From Lachnospiraceae bacterium XBD2001 (GTDB lineage: Bacteria > Bacillota > Clostridia > Lachnospirales > Lachnospiraceae), in contig FPAN01000004.1 in assembly GCA_900116395.1 (NCBI GenBank), positions 124,001 to 188,000 of the forward strand: DNA of 64,000 nt, written 5' to 3'. Each line of letters opens with the position of its first letter. The first letter of the stretch is position 1. Shown here piece by piece: positions 35,055 through 42,405 of this stretch. A program made the position numbers and the translations under genes. The notes below the pieces were generated by a model. The model ran no database searches. It was not told where the DNA came from and saw only the letters and a list, made by a program, of their open reading frames with translations.

Positions 35055-35621
35055 TTAAAGCGTCGTCACCAATTCCGCAATGGAATGGAAACACAAATTC
35101 AAAAAGACGTCGATGAACTCTTCCTTCGGAGCGTCCATCCCGGCACGAATCCAGTTTAGTACCGCATCCGTAATGACCGAAGCGAAGTAATCCGCCGTAC
35201 GTCGTGGTGTTAACCAGCTGTATGGCAGCTTCGCCCGAATCTTCTCCTCCGGGAGGCATTCTAAGATCAACGCACTAATCTGCATGCGAAGTGCATCCTC
35301 AAAAGAATTCTGTCCCTCTAACTTCGACGCCTGATTGTAATACTCTCGATTCGAAAGCAATGCATCGAAGGGAAGGTTCAATGCCTCTTGGAACTTGTAC
35401 TCTTTCAGAAGCGGCTTCATGGGACTAATCAGTTCCGTCTGAATAATCCACTCCATCAATTCGTACTTATCCTGAAAATGATTGTAAAATGTGGGCCGAA
35501 TTACTCCGGCCCGATCAGTTATCTCTTTTATTGTAATTTTCTCGATTGGTTTGGTAACGGCAATCTCCTTGAAGCTCTCTGCCAGTAACAAATCAATCGT
35601 ATTGCTCATCTGACTAGTCAT
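35055..35621 (-). CDS. TetR/AcrR-family regulator (DhaS-like)
   Basis: 188 residues. The N-terminal helix-turn-helix is clear (ITIKEITDRAGVIRPTFYNH, about 28-47, then FQDKYELMEWI). The C-terminal ligand domain resembles the DhaS/TetR_C group, some of which act as co-activators rather than repressors. Located between HD-GYP and MntP-like genes in one minus-strand run; the target is unknown. Confidence 0.88.
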   Translation of the reverse strand: MTSQMSNTIDLLLAESFKEIAVTKPIEKITIKEITDRAGVIRPTFYNHFQDKYELMEWIIQTELISPMKPLLKEYKFQEALNLPFDALLSNREYYNQASKLEGQNSFEDALRMQISALILECLPEEKIRAKLPYSWLTPRRTADYFASVITDAVLNWIRAGMDAPKEEFIDVFLNLCFHSIAELVTTL

Positions 35622-35629
35622 TCTTACCT

Positions 35630-36685
35630 CTACATTAACAACTTGGTAATCGTGATACTCCAGCTCTTCCGATTATCGCTCAAGTCCATAATCTCGCCTG
35701 TCTCCAACTGCTTAATGGTTGGGCGCAGGGAATATCCTCTGTGGTTGCGAATCACAAGCGCATGGGCTCCATTGGATAATTCCACTTCGCAGCCCACCGG
35801 ATATACGCTTAATTCCTTGGTTGCCACATCCACAACCTCCGGATCGAACTCCATGCCGCTTCTGGCCATGATATACTCCATCACTTCTGACGGAAGATAC
35901 GGAGAATGATAGGACCGGTTACTGGTCATGGCATCAAAAACATCTGCCACCTTCAGAATACGCGCCAGGTACAGAATATCCTGGCTCTTCTTACGGCACG
36001 GGTAGCCGCCGCCGTTATACCATTCATGATGCTCGTAAACACTGCGATTTACCGTCTCATGAAAGTTATAATTCTCTTTTAAAAACTCATACCCCAGGCG
36101 TGGATGGTCCATAACCTTGGCACGCTCTGCCTCTGTCAGACGACGTGGGGCATTGATAATGTCTTCATCCACATATACCTTACCGATATCATGTAGGAAT
36201 CCGGCCATAACCAAGTCCTTCAACTGTTCTTCATTCAAGCAGCACTTCGCCCCCAACACTCCGGCAATCACCGCAACACTGGTGGAATGACAATAGGTAT
36301 AATCATCAAAAGTCTTGAGTTCCAACAGGTTGTATAGAACATCCGGATTGTCCAGAACAGAAGACACCACATTCTCAACCTTTTTCCGAAGCGCATCCTC
36401 TTCCGGGTCCGTTAAAGTATCCCCCTCTAAGGTGCGTTGGAATAATTTGCTGACAATGCGTAATGTCTCACGACGTACCTCCGGTTCCAATACCTCGCGA
36501 ATCTCTGCCTCTTTAGAGAAAGAATCGTCGATATACAAACCGGTAATACCATGAAAAATAATATATGAAATATGGTCTTCCGTCAGCTTGGTATACTTCG
36601 GTAACAGCAGATTACCTCTACCGTCATAAAGTTCCTGACCTAGAACCATATCCTGTTGTATTTGATTAATCGGGAGATAGCGCAT
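35630..36685 (-). CDS. HD-GYP domain cyclic-di-GMP phosphodiesterase
   Basis: 351 residues. An N-terminal segment (about 1-110) is followed by an HD-GYP domain with all signatures: HDIGKVYVDEDIINAP (about 166), HHEWYNGGGYP (about 218) and DVFDAMTSNRSY (about 244). The usual activity is hydrolysis of cyclic di-GMP. The C-terminal part (about 290-351) looks like a small beta domain. Soluble; no transmembrane helix seen. First large gene after the 76-residue protein in the run down to nth. Confidence 0.9.
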   Translation of the reverse strand: MRYLPINQIQQDMVLGQELYDGRGNLLLPKYTKLTEDHISYIIFHGITGLYIDDSFSKEAEIREVLEPEVRRETLRIVSKLFQRTLEGDTLTDPEEDALRKKVENVVSSVLDNPDVLYNLLELKTFDDYTYCHSTSVAVIAGVLGAKCCLNEEQLKDLVMAGFLHDIGKVYVDEDIINAPRRLTEAERAKVMDHPRLGYEFLKENYNFHETVNRSVYEHHEWYNGGGYPCRKKSQDILYLARILKVADVFDAMTSNRSYHSPYLPSEVMEYIMARSGMEFDPEVVDVATKELSVYPVGCEVELSNGAHALVIRNHRGYSLRPTIKQLETGEIMDLSDNRKSWSITITKLLM

Positions 36686-36719
36686 ATCATCCGTCTCCTA
36701 ACTTCAATAAAAAATAGTA

Positions 36720-36950
36720 TTATTCGTCAAACTCAACTGTTACAAAGAATCCCTTCGGTGTCTCCTTCACGTCTACCACGGTTCCTTCCGTGGACTTCAA
36801 ACGTTCCAGGGTCGGATAATTGGCAGACATGGCATAGGCCCGTCCCAATGTGTAATAGTATGAGTTCGGGAGCTTGGATTCCACCACCGGAAGCACGTCT
36901 CCAATGTTCAGAAGTCCTGTGCGCTCCATCTTGAATTCCATCTGTCTCAT
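36720..36950 (-). CDS. Small protein of unknown function
   Basis: 76 residues, [15 protein letters not shown] at the N-terminus. The rest is beta-rich ([20 protein letters not shown] at the C-terminus), cytosolic, without recognised family. AGGAAGTGACACC precedes the ATG. It probably opens the operon with HD-GYP, TetR, MntP-like and nth genes (34-base gap). Confidence 0.65.
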   Translation of the reverse strand: MRQMEFKMERTGLLNIGDVLPVVESKLPNSYYYTLGRAYAMSANYPTLERLKSTEGTVVDVKETPKGFFVTVEFDE

Positions 36951-37090
36951 GGTGTCACTTCCTCTTTTTTGCTGTATTTATTCTAGTGCAATACCCCCTG
37001 TTTCGCAACCACCGAAACCGAAAATTTGTTGCAAAAAGTACGTAAAATCAAGGCCTGTCGAAGATTCATAAAATTTTTATAAAAAAGGTA

Positions 37091-37119
37091 TTGCTTTTTC
37101 GATTTACCTTTCGTATACT
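37091..37119 (+). promoter_or_regulatory. Orphan promoter in gene-free stretch
   Basis: TTGCTT (37091-37096) and TATACT (37114-37119) with a 17-base spacer on the plus strand. No annotated gene lies downstream before a terminator. Confidence 0.6.
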
Positions 37120-37121
37120 TT

Positions 37122-37153
37122 GTTAGTACCAACTAACGTTAGGTAATCCTAAC
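37122..37153 (+). repeat. Two abutting 16-base inverted repeats (operator or RNA hairpins)
   Basis: GTTAGT-N4-ACTAAC (37122-37137) is directly followed by GTTAGG-N4-CCTAAC (37138-37153). Both are perfect six-base arms with four-base loops. Their junction forms the palindrome CTAACGTTAG. They lie at the expected transcription start, so they could be a DtxR/MntR-type metal-regulator operator or a 5' RNA structure. Confidence 0.6.
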
Positions 37154-37291
37154 AGCAAGGAGACCGGAAATACTGAAGCATTGGCCGCCAAAGCTTAATG
37201 AATTAGCCTCCACTATATACTTTTCATACAATACAACTGCAAATGGTTACCCCCATTTGCAATAAAAGCCCGCGGGTTCTCCGCGGGCTTT
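37126..37291 (+). ncRNA. Candidate small RNA or leader-type transcript
   Basis: Predicted from the orphan promoter to the terminator hairpin, about 165 bases. It would carry most of the paired repeats, an AAGGAGA motif, a perfect hairpin GCAAATGG-N6-CCATTTGC (37239-37260) and a final GC-rich hairpin. From the CTG at 37173 a 30-codon frame is open (LKHWPPKLNELASTIYFSYN at its start) and ends at 37262-37264, but it has no standard start codon, so RNA function is the simpler reading. No known RNA family recognised. Confidence 0.35.
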
Positions 37292-37295
37292 CCTC
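37260..37295 (-). terminator. Terminator of the YitT gene (possibly both strands)
   Basis: Eleven-base-pair GC-rich stem AAAGCCCGCGG/CCGCGGGCTTT (37265-37291). The minus-strand exit TTTTATT is better than the plus-strand TTTCCTCTTT. Confidence 0.85.
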
Positions 37296-37308
37296 TTTAT
37301 ATTATGTT

Positions 37309-38187
37309 TTACCACCAACGCTCCACAAAACCTTCACCCATGGCCTCATTGATGTTGCCTACCACGAAGAATGCTTTGCTGTCGATTTCTTTGACGATAT
37401 CCTTCATCTCCGGAACGTCGCGCTTCGTGCAGACACACACCAATACTTTCTTCTCATGCTTGGAATATTCTCCGATACCCGGGATACTGGTAACACCGCG
37501 ATCCATAGTATTTAAGATTCGGTCTGCGATTTCATCCGGATGGCTGGAAATAATCAGTGCAATCTTGGCTTTTTTACCCCGATCTACCATATAGTCGGTC
37601 ACACGTCCCATAACATATACGGAAATAATTGCAAATAAGGTATGCTCCATGTTGAAGACAACCGCACCGAAGATTACAACGATTCCATCCAAAATCTCAA
37701 TCAAACGACCAACACTGACGTGACGGATGTACTTGGAAATGGTGTTACCCAACATATCCGTACCACCACTGGTTGCATGGGCGGTAAGCAGAAGTCCTGT
37801 ACCAACACCAAAACAGATACCACCGTACAACGCCGTCAACAGCAAGTTATCGGAAATAAAGGTATAGTCCGGGAAAACCGCCAGCTCTACAGACATAATC
37901 ACCCAAGCCAGGGCCGTTCGCGCAATTCGACGGATTCCGTCTGTATGAATTGCAAACAGGAAAATCGGGACATTGAAGACCACGTTGCTGACCCACAGCG
38001 GAATCTCAAAGGGTCCGTAATGTCCGGACAAGAATCGAACTACAATCGCCAAACCGGATACACCACCGGTAACCAAACCTGCCGGATCCAAAATATACTT
38101 CACTGCGAAGGACACGATGGTGGTTCCCAAGCAAATAATCAAGAAGTCCGTGAAATACTTTTTGAATCGCTTTTTTGTCATTTTCAT
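37309..38187 (-). CDS. YitT-family membrane protein with DUF2179 domain
   Basis: 292 residues. Five to six hydrophobic helices (about residues 15-190), including the family stretch DPAGLVTGGVSGLAIVVRFL, precede a C-terminal cytoplasmic DUF2179 domain (about 215-290, ALIISSHPDEIADRILNTMD). These proteins are widespread in Firmicutes; transport function is presumed, not proven. The ribosome site before the ATG at 38187 is weak; an in-frame ATG two codons later is possible. Follows the DNase I-fold gene by 32 bases. Confidence 0.88.
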   Translation of the reverse strand: MKMTKKRFKKYFTDFLIICLGTTIVSFAVKYILDPAGLVTGGVSGLAIVVRFLSGHYGPFEIPLWVSNVVFNVPIFLFAIHTDGIRRIARTALAWVIMSVELAVFPDYTFISDNLLLTALYGGICFGVGTGLLLTAHATSGGTDMLGNTISKYIRHVSVGRLIEILDGIVVIFGAVVFNMEHTLFAIISVYVMGRVTDYMVDRGKKAKIALIISSHPDEIADRILNTMDRGVTSIPGIGEYSKHEKKVLVCVCTKRDVPEMKDIVKEIDSKAFFVVGNINEAMGEGFVERWW

Positions 38188-38219
38188 AATCTAACTACGC
38201 TTGTGCCAAAGCACACTCC

Positions 38220-39320
38220 TTATTGAATCTCTGATGGATAGAGGGTCACCTCTACCGGATTATGATCGGAATTCTTAAATCCCAAATCCTTCGTCTCAAC
38301 AGACTCTGCCTGGATATTATTGGAAATAATGAATCCATCGATCATATAAAACTGAAAATCCTCATCCGAGGACACATTCGCATACGGCTTCTCAAGGGAT
38401 CGGCATGTAGGATGCGTGGTGTCCATAAGGAACGTCCACTTGGAACCGAAGACCGAGGTATCTACCTTGCCCGGTACCCAGTTTCCGCCGTTGACTGCCG
38501 GATACATGGAATCATCCACATTATCAAACACCTGATTGAAATCACCACCGACAACCACATAGTTGCCCTTGTCATACTCCGCCTGCATTACTTCTGCCAG
38601 CATCTTGGTCTGGGCAATCTTCCCTTCACCGGAATCATACGCCTCCAAATGCAGGTTAATTAAGACCAGTTCCTTGTCGCTATTGGCCACCGGAATGCGG
38701 CTTACAAGAAGACACCGTTTCAGATTACCAATTTTTTCAATTCCTGTAAATGGGCAAGGCAACTGAATTCTGGTGGCATCGGAAATATCATACTTACTGA
38801 AGGTCATAATGCCAGCATCCTCATGGCCCATCGGTGGAATCGGATACGGTACAAACAGCACCTTAAAATTATTGGCGAATGCGCTTGCATAGCCGTCTAA
38901 CACCGAGCGGAAGCTTGCCACTTCGTTGATATAAGAAGTTCTTGTGGCGTTCTGATCCACTTCCTGCAGAAAAATCGCATCCGCATCCGTCTGCTGCAGG
39001 TACACTTCGATGGCTTCTAAGTTATCCTGTACGGCCTGCTTGCTGGATGGGAACACTTCCTGTCCGCCGTCCATGAAAAAATCTTCCTGCTCGCCCAAGC
39101 CGCAGTACCCTACATTCCAGGTCAGAATCCAAAGAGGCTCGCCGTAGACGTACTCCTTGGAGCCGCTTCCTTCCACAGCTACCGTCTCTTCCGGCTCCGG
39201 ATTATACTCGGTAACAATCGTCGCCACACACAATCCGGCTACTGCAATTACCAGTACCAGAATCAGACATGAGATTCCTTTTAAAATGCGCTTCCACAAT
39301 GGCTTCTTTTCTTTTTTCAT
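38220..39320 (-). CDS. Membrane-anchored endonuclease/exonuclease/phosphatase-family hydrolase
   Basis: 366 residues. One N-terminal helix (GISCLILVLVIAVAGLCVATI) anchors an extracytoplasmic DNase I-like domain with ILTWNVGYCG (about 75), DAIFLQEVD (about 130), LINLHLEAYDSGE, VVGGDFNQVF and a final NSDHNPVEV. All catalytic motifs of the fold are present; the substrate (nucleic acid, phosphodiester or phospholipid headgroup) is open. The start at 39320 follows GAGGAGAGTTGC. It lies 11 bases after fic. Confidence 0.85.
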   Translation of the reverse strand: MKKEKKPLWKRILKGISCLILVLVIAVAGLCVATIVTEYNPEPEETVAVEGSGSKEYVYGEPLWILTWNVGYCGLGEQEDFFMDGGQEVFPSSKQAVQDNLEAIEVYLQQTDADAIFLQEVDQNATRTSYINEVASFRSVLDGYASAFANNFKVLFVPYPIPPMGHEDAGIMTFSKYDISDATRIQLPCPFTGIEKIGNLKRCLLVSRIPVANSDKELVLINLHLEAYDSGEGKIAQTKMLAEVMQAEYDKGNYVVVGGDFNQVFDNVDDSMYPAVNGGNWVPGKVDTSVFGSKWTFLMDTTHPTCRSLEKPYANVSSDEDFQFYMIDGFIISNNIQAESVETKDLGFKNSDHNPVEVTLYPSEIQ

Positions 39321-39331
39321 GCAACTCTCCT

Positions 39332-39937
39332 CTACTGTAGGCACCGGGCAATCAATGCCGTCATCTTGTCATATTCACAAACTGCTGCATACATACTGGC
39401 TTCCAACATCTCATCATTGGATGCCTTGGCAAAATTAATCTCAAAGTTCCCGTTGTTCTTGCATAGCTGCTCCATGTACATTCGCTGACTTCGACCATTG
39501 CCCTCCCGGAATGGGTGAATCACATTAATCTCCCCCAGCACATAAGCCAGCTTCGACGCCATCACTTCACGGTCTTCAATTCCCACGAGAAAATGATTGG
39601 CTTCCAACCAACGATGAATATCCCCAAAAGTCTTCTCCATATACATCACCGGACAAAACCGGAAGGTTCCCTTGGAGATATCCTCCCTGCGCAGCTCTCC
39701 GGCCCATTCGTACACATCCTGGAACAAATACCGGTGAATGGCGCACAAATGCCCCATGGAAAAGTCACCCGTCACACCCTGCGTACTTAAGTCAAAGTAA
39801 CGCGCCATGGACATTTCCTTTTCAACACGGAGCAGTTCTTCTAAGTCATGAATATCCAATTTGTTACGAAGCACATTGGTTCCGGGATAGCAGAGATCCC
39901 CACCGTTGTACTCGTATGCATATACCATATCTTTCAT
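39332..39937 (-). CDS. fic: Fic-domain AMP-transferase toxin
   Basis: About 201 residues. The catalytic motif HPFREGNGRSQR (about residues 143-154) is a perfect match to HPFxxGNGRxxR, and the flap region FRFCPVMYMEKTF is visible. Such enzymes AMPylate target proteins such as topoisomerases. No inhibitory helix is inside the protein; the antitoxin is the separate upstream gene, as in class I Fic systems. The start is the ATG at 39937, or a GTG at 39943 directly after the antitoxin stop; translation is probably coupled. Confidence 0.92.
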   Translation of the reverse strand: MKDMVYAYEYNGGDLCYPGTNVLRNKLDIHDLEELLRVEKEMSMARYFDLSTQGVTGDFSMGHLCAIHRYLFQDVYEWAGELRREDISKGTFRFCPVMYMEKTFGDIHRWLEANHFLVGIEDREVMASKLAYVLGEINVIHPFREGNGRSQRMYMEQLCKNNGNFEINFAKASNDEMLEASMYAAVCEYDKMTALIARCLQ

Positions 39938-39943
39938 AGGCAC

Positions 39944-40108
39944 TTACGATACGCGAACATACTTCAAAGAGATCTCGGCAATGACATCATCCACACTGCG
40001 CTCACCGGTAAGAATCTCTTCTCCGCGACGTTCGTCTTCCTGCGTCATCTCCAGGCCTTCCATAGCAAATGACGCTCTTACACTGTCAATTGTTTCCTGA
40101 ACCGTCAT
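39944..40108 (-). CDS. VbhA-like antitoxin of Fic
   Basis: 54 residues from MTVQETIDSVRASFAMEGLE. The class I inhibitor motif [S/T]xxxE[G/N] is present as SFAMEG (about 13-18), placed to block the Fic ATP site. The C-terminal half (GERSVDDVIAEISLKYV) matches the VbhA helical end. GGAG lies 5 bases before the ATG at 40108; an extra ATG at 40111 is closer. The gene directly precedes fic, giving a complete toxin-antitoxin pair. Confidence 0.88.
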   Translation of the reverse strand: MTVQETIDSVRASFAMEGLEMTQEDERRGEEILTGERSVDDVIAEISLKYVRVS

Positions 40109-40150
40109 CATAACTCCATTCCTATAAATAGGTAACAATACTACAGCATC

Positions 40151-40179
40151 ATTATACCAGCAACTGTGGATTTTCTCAA
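40151..40179 (-). promoter_or_regulatory. Promoter of the Fic toxin-antitoxin operon
   Basis: Minus-strand TTGAGA (40174-40179) and TATAAT (40151-40156) with a 17-base spacer, about 40 bases before the antitoxin start. Confidence 0.65.
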
Positions 40180-40325
40180 CATCTTGTGCTTTTCCCCGGG
40201 ATTGCCACCATATATCTTATGTGTCAAAAATTCGCTACTTTTTCTCCAAATTTTCTACTAGGCAATCGGAAGCAATCATTATAACATATTGTTGTTGCAA
40301 ATCAGCATAAGGGAGAGTATGAGTT

Positions 40326-41393
40326 ATGAGGTGGTTTTTTCCCACGAAGTTAGACCCTTCAAAGTGGCAGGACTTCTATCAGACGAAATATCAGTATCAC
40401 GCCAAGGCCTTTCGTTGGATTGTTATTCTAATGTGTCTAGCCGAGGTATCTTACTTCGTCAGCGACTGTCAGACCTTCGGATATATTAATTGGAAGATGT
40501 TGCTTCCACGTACCGCAATCTTGGTACCGTTAATCCTGTTTTTGTTTTTCAATAAATATCACAAGGGCTACATCGCCAATATCTTTTTCGGATATTTCCT
40601 GATGCATGCCTGCATGTGGTGCACCATTTGGGCGATTTACTATTTGGAGAATCGGGATTACGCAAGAGAAGGATTCATCGTTATGCACTTTGGATTCCTG
40701 GCACTTGGACTTGCGGCGCCGTACTATTTATCCTCCATTCTCCACGCCTTTATTTTCCTGAATATCATCGTTTCAAATCAGTTCATCCACTATGAGCAAT
40801 ATGAAATGATGCTATCCTTGGCTGTTCCGTTGTACTTAGGAATCATCCTCTTCCAGAAAATACTGGAGAACAACTATGTGGACCATTACATCGACCACAA
40901 GAAGTTAGAGGCCCTATCTACCCACGACCAGCTGACCCAGGCTTATAACCGTAACATCTTGGCGGATTTGTTAATCCCGGGTACTACACAACTGCGCAAG
41001 GAATTTTCTCAGGACACCTGGTTCCTGTTATTGGATGTGGACTTCTTCAAGAAGGTGAATGATACCTACGGTCACGAAGCCGGCGATGTCATCTTAACCA
41101 CCATTGCGGATTGTATTCACGCATCCATCCGCAAGAATGATTTCTGCCTCCGTTGGGGCGGCGAGGAATTCGTTATTATCTTACAGGACATTACCCGCAT
41201 GGAAGCCATTACCATTGCAGAACGCATTCGCGCTTCCATCGAACAGTCCGACACCACACCGGCCGTTACCATTTCCGTTGGCGTCAGCCAGTACAAGGGT
41301 GCGGATTATCACCAGGCCATCAACGATGCGGACGCGGCCATGTATACCGCCAAGCACAGCGGACGCAACCGTGTGGTTTGCTATAACGACTAA
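40326..41393 (+). CDS. Membrane-bound diguanylate cyclase (GGDEF)
   Basis: 355 residues. About six N-terminal helices (30-185) are followed by a GGDEF domain (about 200-352). The active-site motif is RWGGEEFVIIL, an active GGEEF variant. The product-inhibition I-site RxxD is present five residues upstream as RKND. It should make cyclic di-GMP from GTP. AAGGGAGAG lies upstream of the ATG. Monocistronic, ending at the terminator at 41399. Confidence 0.92.
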   Translation: MRWFFPTKLDPSKWQDFYQTKYQYHAKAFRWIVILMCLAEVSYFVSDCQTFGYINWKMLLPRTAILVPLILFLFFNKYHKGYIANIFFGYFLMHACMWCTIWAIYYLENRDYAREGFIVMHFGFLALGLAAPYYLSSILHAFIFLNIIVSNQFIHYEQYEMMLSLAVPLYLGIILFQKILENNYVDHYIDHKKLEALSTHDQLTQAYNRNILADLLIPGTTQLRKEFSQDTWFLLLDVDFFKKVNDTYGHEAGDVILTTIADCIHASIRKNDFCLRWGGEEFVIILQDITRMEAITIAERIRASIEQSDTTPAVTISVGVSQYKGADYHQAINDADAAMYTAKHSGRNRVVCYND

Positions 41394-41398
41394 TAGAA

Positions 41399-41434
41399 AG
41401 AGCGCTTATGACCATGGTCTAAGCGCTCTGTTTT
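41399..41434. terminator. Bidirectional terminator
   Basis: Stem AGAGCGCTTA/TAAGCGCTCT, extended by the inner GACCATGGTC palindrome, with TGTTTTATT exit. Separates the GGDEF and LysR genes. Confidence 0.88.
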
Positions 41435-42299
41435 ATTGCTTATTTACTTTATATATACGAAGGAACTTCTCAATCACTTCCAAATCCGGTGCATCACATC
41501 GATAGATTCCATAGATGTCCCAGGTATAGGCATCCCGAATCGGGATTGCCCGCACCTCCTCGTTATCCGGGAAGAACCGCGGCGATATTCCGATACCAAT
41601 CTGATTCTTTACCAATTGATAGATCGACTCACCTTCCGATACCTTCGCAATGATATTGGGATGGAACCCATTCATCCGGCAGGCGGCAATCACATCATGA
41701 TAGATATGATAGTTCTCGTTCATGGAGATTAAAGGCTCTTCCTTGATGGCGGTCAAATCCACCTCAACCGCATCCCATAACGGATGTTCGCGATACACAT
41801 AGAGCACCACATCGATGCTCTTGATCTTGCAGCATTTCAGTTCCTGATGGGAGGGTTGTCCAATGACGAATCCAAATCCCACCTCATTATGCAGTACCTG
41901 CTTCATTACCGTGTCGTTGCTTCGTTCATGCCAGCTGGCAACGATTTCCGAATGTTCCGCCATAATCTTGCGAATAACGGATACATCCAATGCACGCAAG
42001 GTTCCGCTGGAAAAACCGATTTGGAAGCGAGCCGCGCGGCTGTTTAAGGCATCAATGGAGGCAAACAAATCGTTTAGATCCCGATTCAACAGCTTGGATT
42101 TTTCATAGAAGACCTTGCCGCTTTCCGTGGGAATCAAGCCCTCCTTGGAGCGAATAAACAGCGGCGTTCCCACCTCATCTTCCAGGCTCTTAATAATCTT
42201 GCTTAAGCCCTGTGGGGAAAGGAACAGCTTCCCTGCTGCCTTCTGCAGATTTCGCTCTTCATATACCGTTTGAAAACACTTAAAATTCTTCGTATTCAT
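41433..42299 (-). CDS. LysR-family transcriptional regulator
   Basis: 288 residues. The N-terminal helix-turn-helix is FQTVYEERNLQKAAGKLFLS followed by PQGLSKIIKSLEDEVG; a periplasmic-binding-protein-like effector domain occupies about 90-285. The start at 42299 follows GAGGAGTATTG. It lies downstream of, and in the same direction as, the old-yellow-enzyme gene but has its own promoter; it may regulate that gene. Confidence 0.92.
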   Translation of the reverse strand: MNTKNFKCFQTVYEERNLQKAAGKLFLSPQGLSKIIKSLEDEVGTPLFIRSKEGLIPTESGKVFYEKSKLLNRDLNDLFASIDALNSRAARFQIGFSSGTLRALDVSVIRKIMAEHSEIVASWHERSNDTVMKQVLHNEVGFGFVIGQPSHQELKCCKIKSIDVVLYVYREHPLWDAVEVDLTAIKEEPLISMNENYHIYHDVIAACRMNGFHPNIIAKVSEGESIYQLVKNQIGIGISPRFFPDNEEVRAIPIRDAYTWDIYGIYRCDAPDLEVIEKFLRIYKVNKQ

Positions 42300-42325
42300 C
42301 AATACTCCTCACAAATACGGTTTCC

Positions 42326-42354
42326 ATTATAATACAAGAACTCCCGCACAGCAA
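42326..42354 (-). promoter_or_regulatory. Promoter of the LysR gene
   Basis: Minus-strand TTGCTG (42349-42354) and TATAAT (42326-42331) with a 17-base spacer, overlapping the terminator of the gene upstream. Confidence 0.6.
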
Positions 42355-42367
42355 AGCCGCGCGGGAG
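42332..42367 (-). terminator. Probable terminator of the reductase gene
   Basis: CTCCCGC/GCGGGAG stem (42341-42367) with a 13-base loop and TTCTTGTATT exit. The T tract is interrupted, so efficiency is uncertain. Confidence 0.5.
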
Positions 42368-42405
42368 CATGAGGGATTTATGTAAAATGAGGGAGTTAGA
42401 AAAAA

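Larger units (their letters stand above)
36951..37308. other. Gene-free stretch with a promoter-to-terminator unit
   Basis: No ATG-started gene of useful length on either strand. It contains a strong plus-strand promoter (37091-37119), two abutting inverted repeats (37122-37153), an AAGGAGA motif (37157-37163), a perfect hairpin (37239-37260) and a terminator (37265-37291). See the separate entries and findings. Confidence 0.7.

Noticed and set aside
37138-37200. Possible tmRNA tag: a frame ending EALAAKA-stop
   Set aside because: The peptide end looks like an ssrA tag, but there is no tRNA-like acceptor or T-loop sequence and the region is too short for tmRNA.
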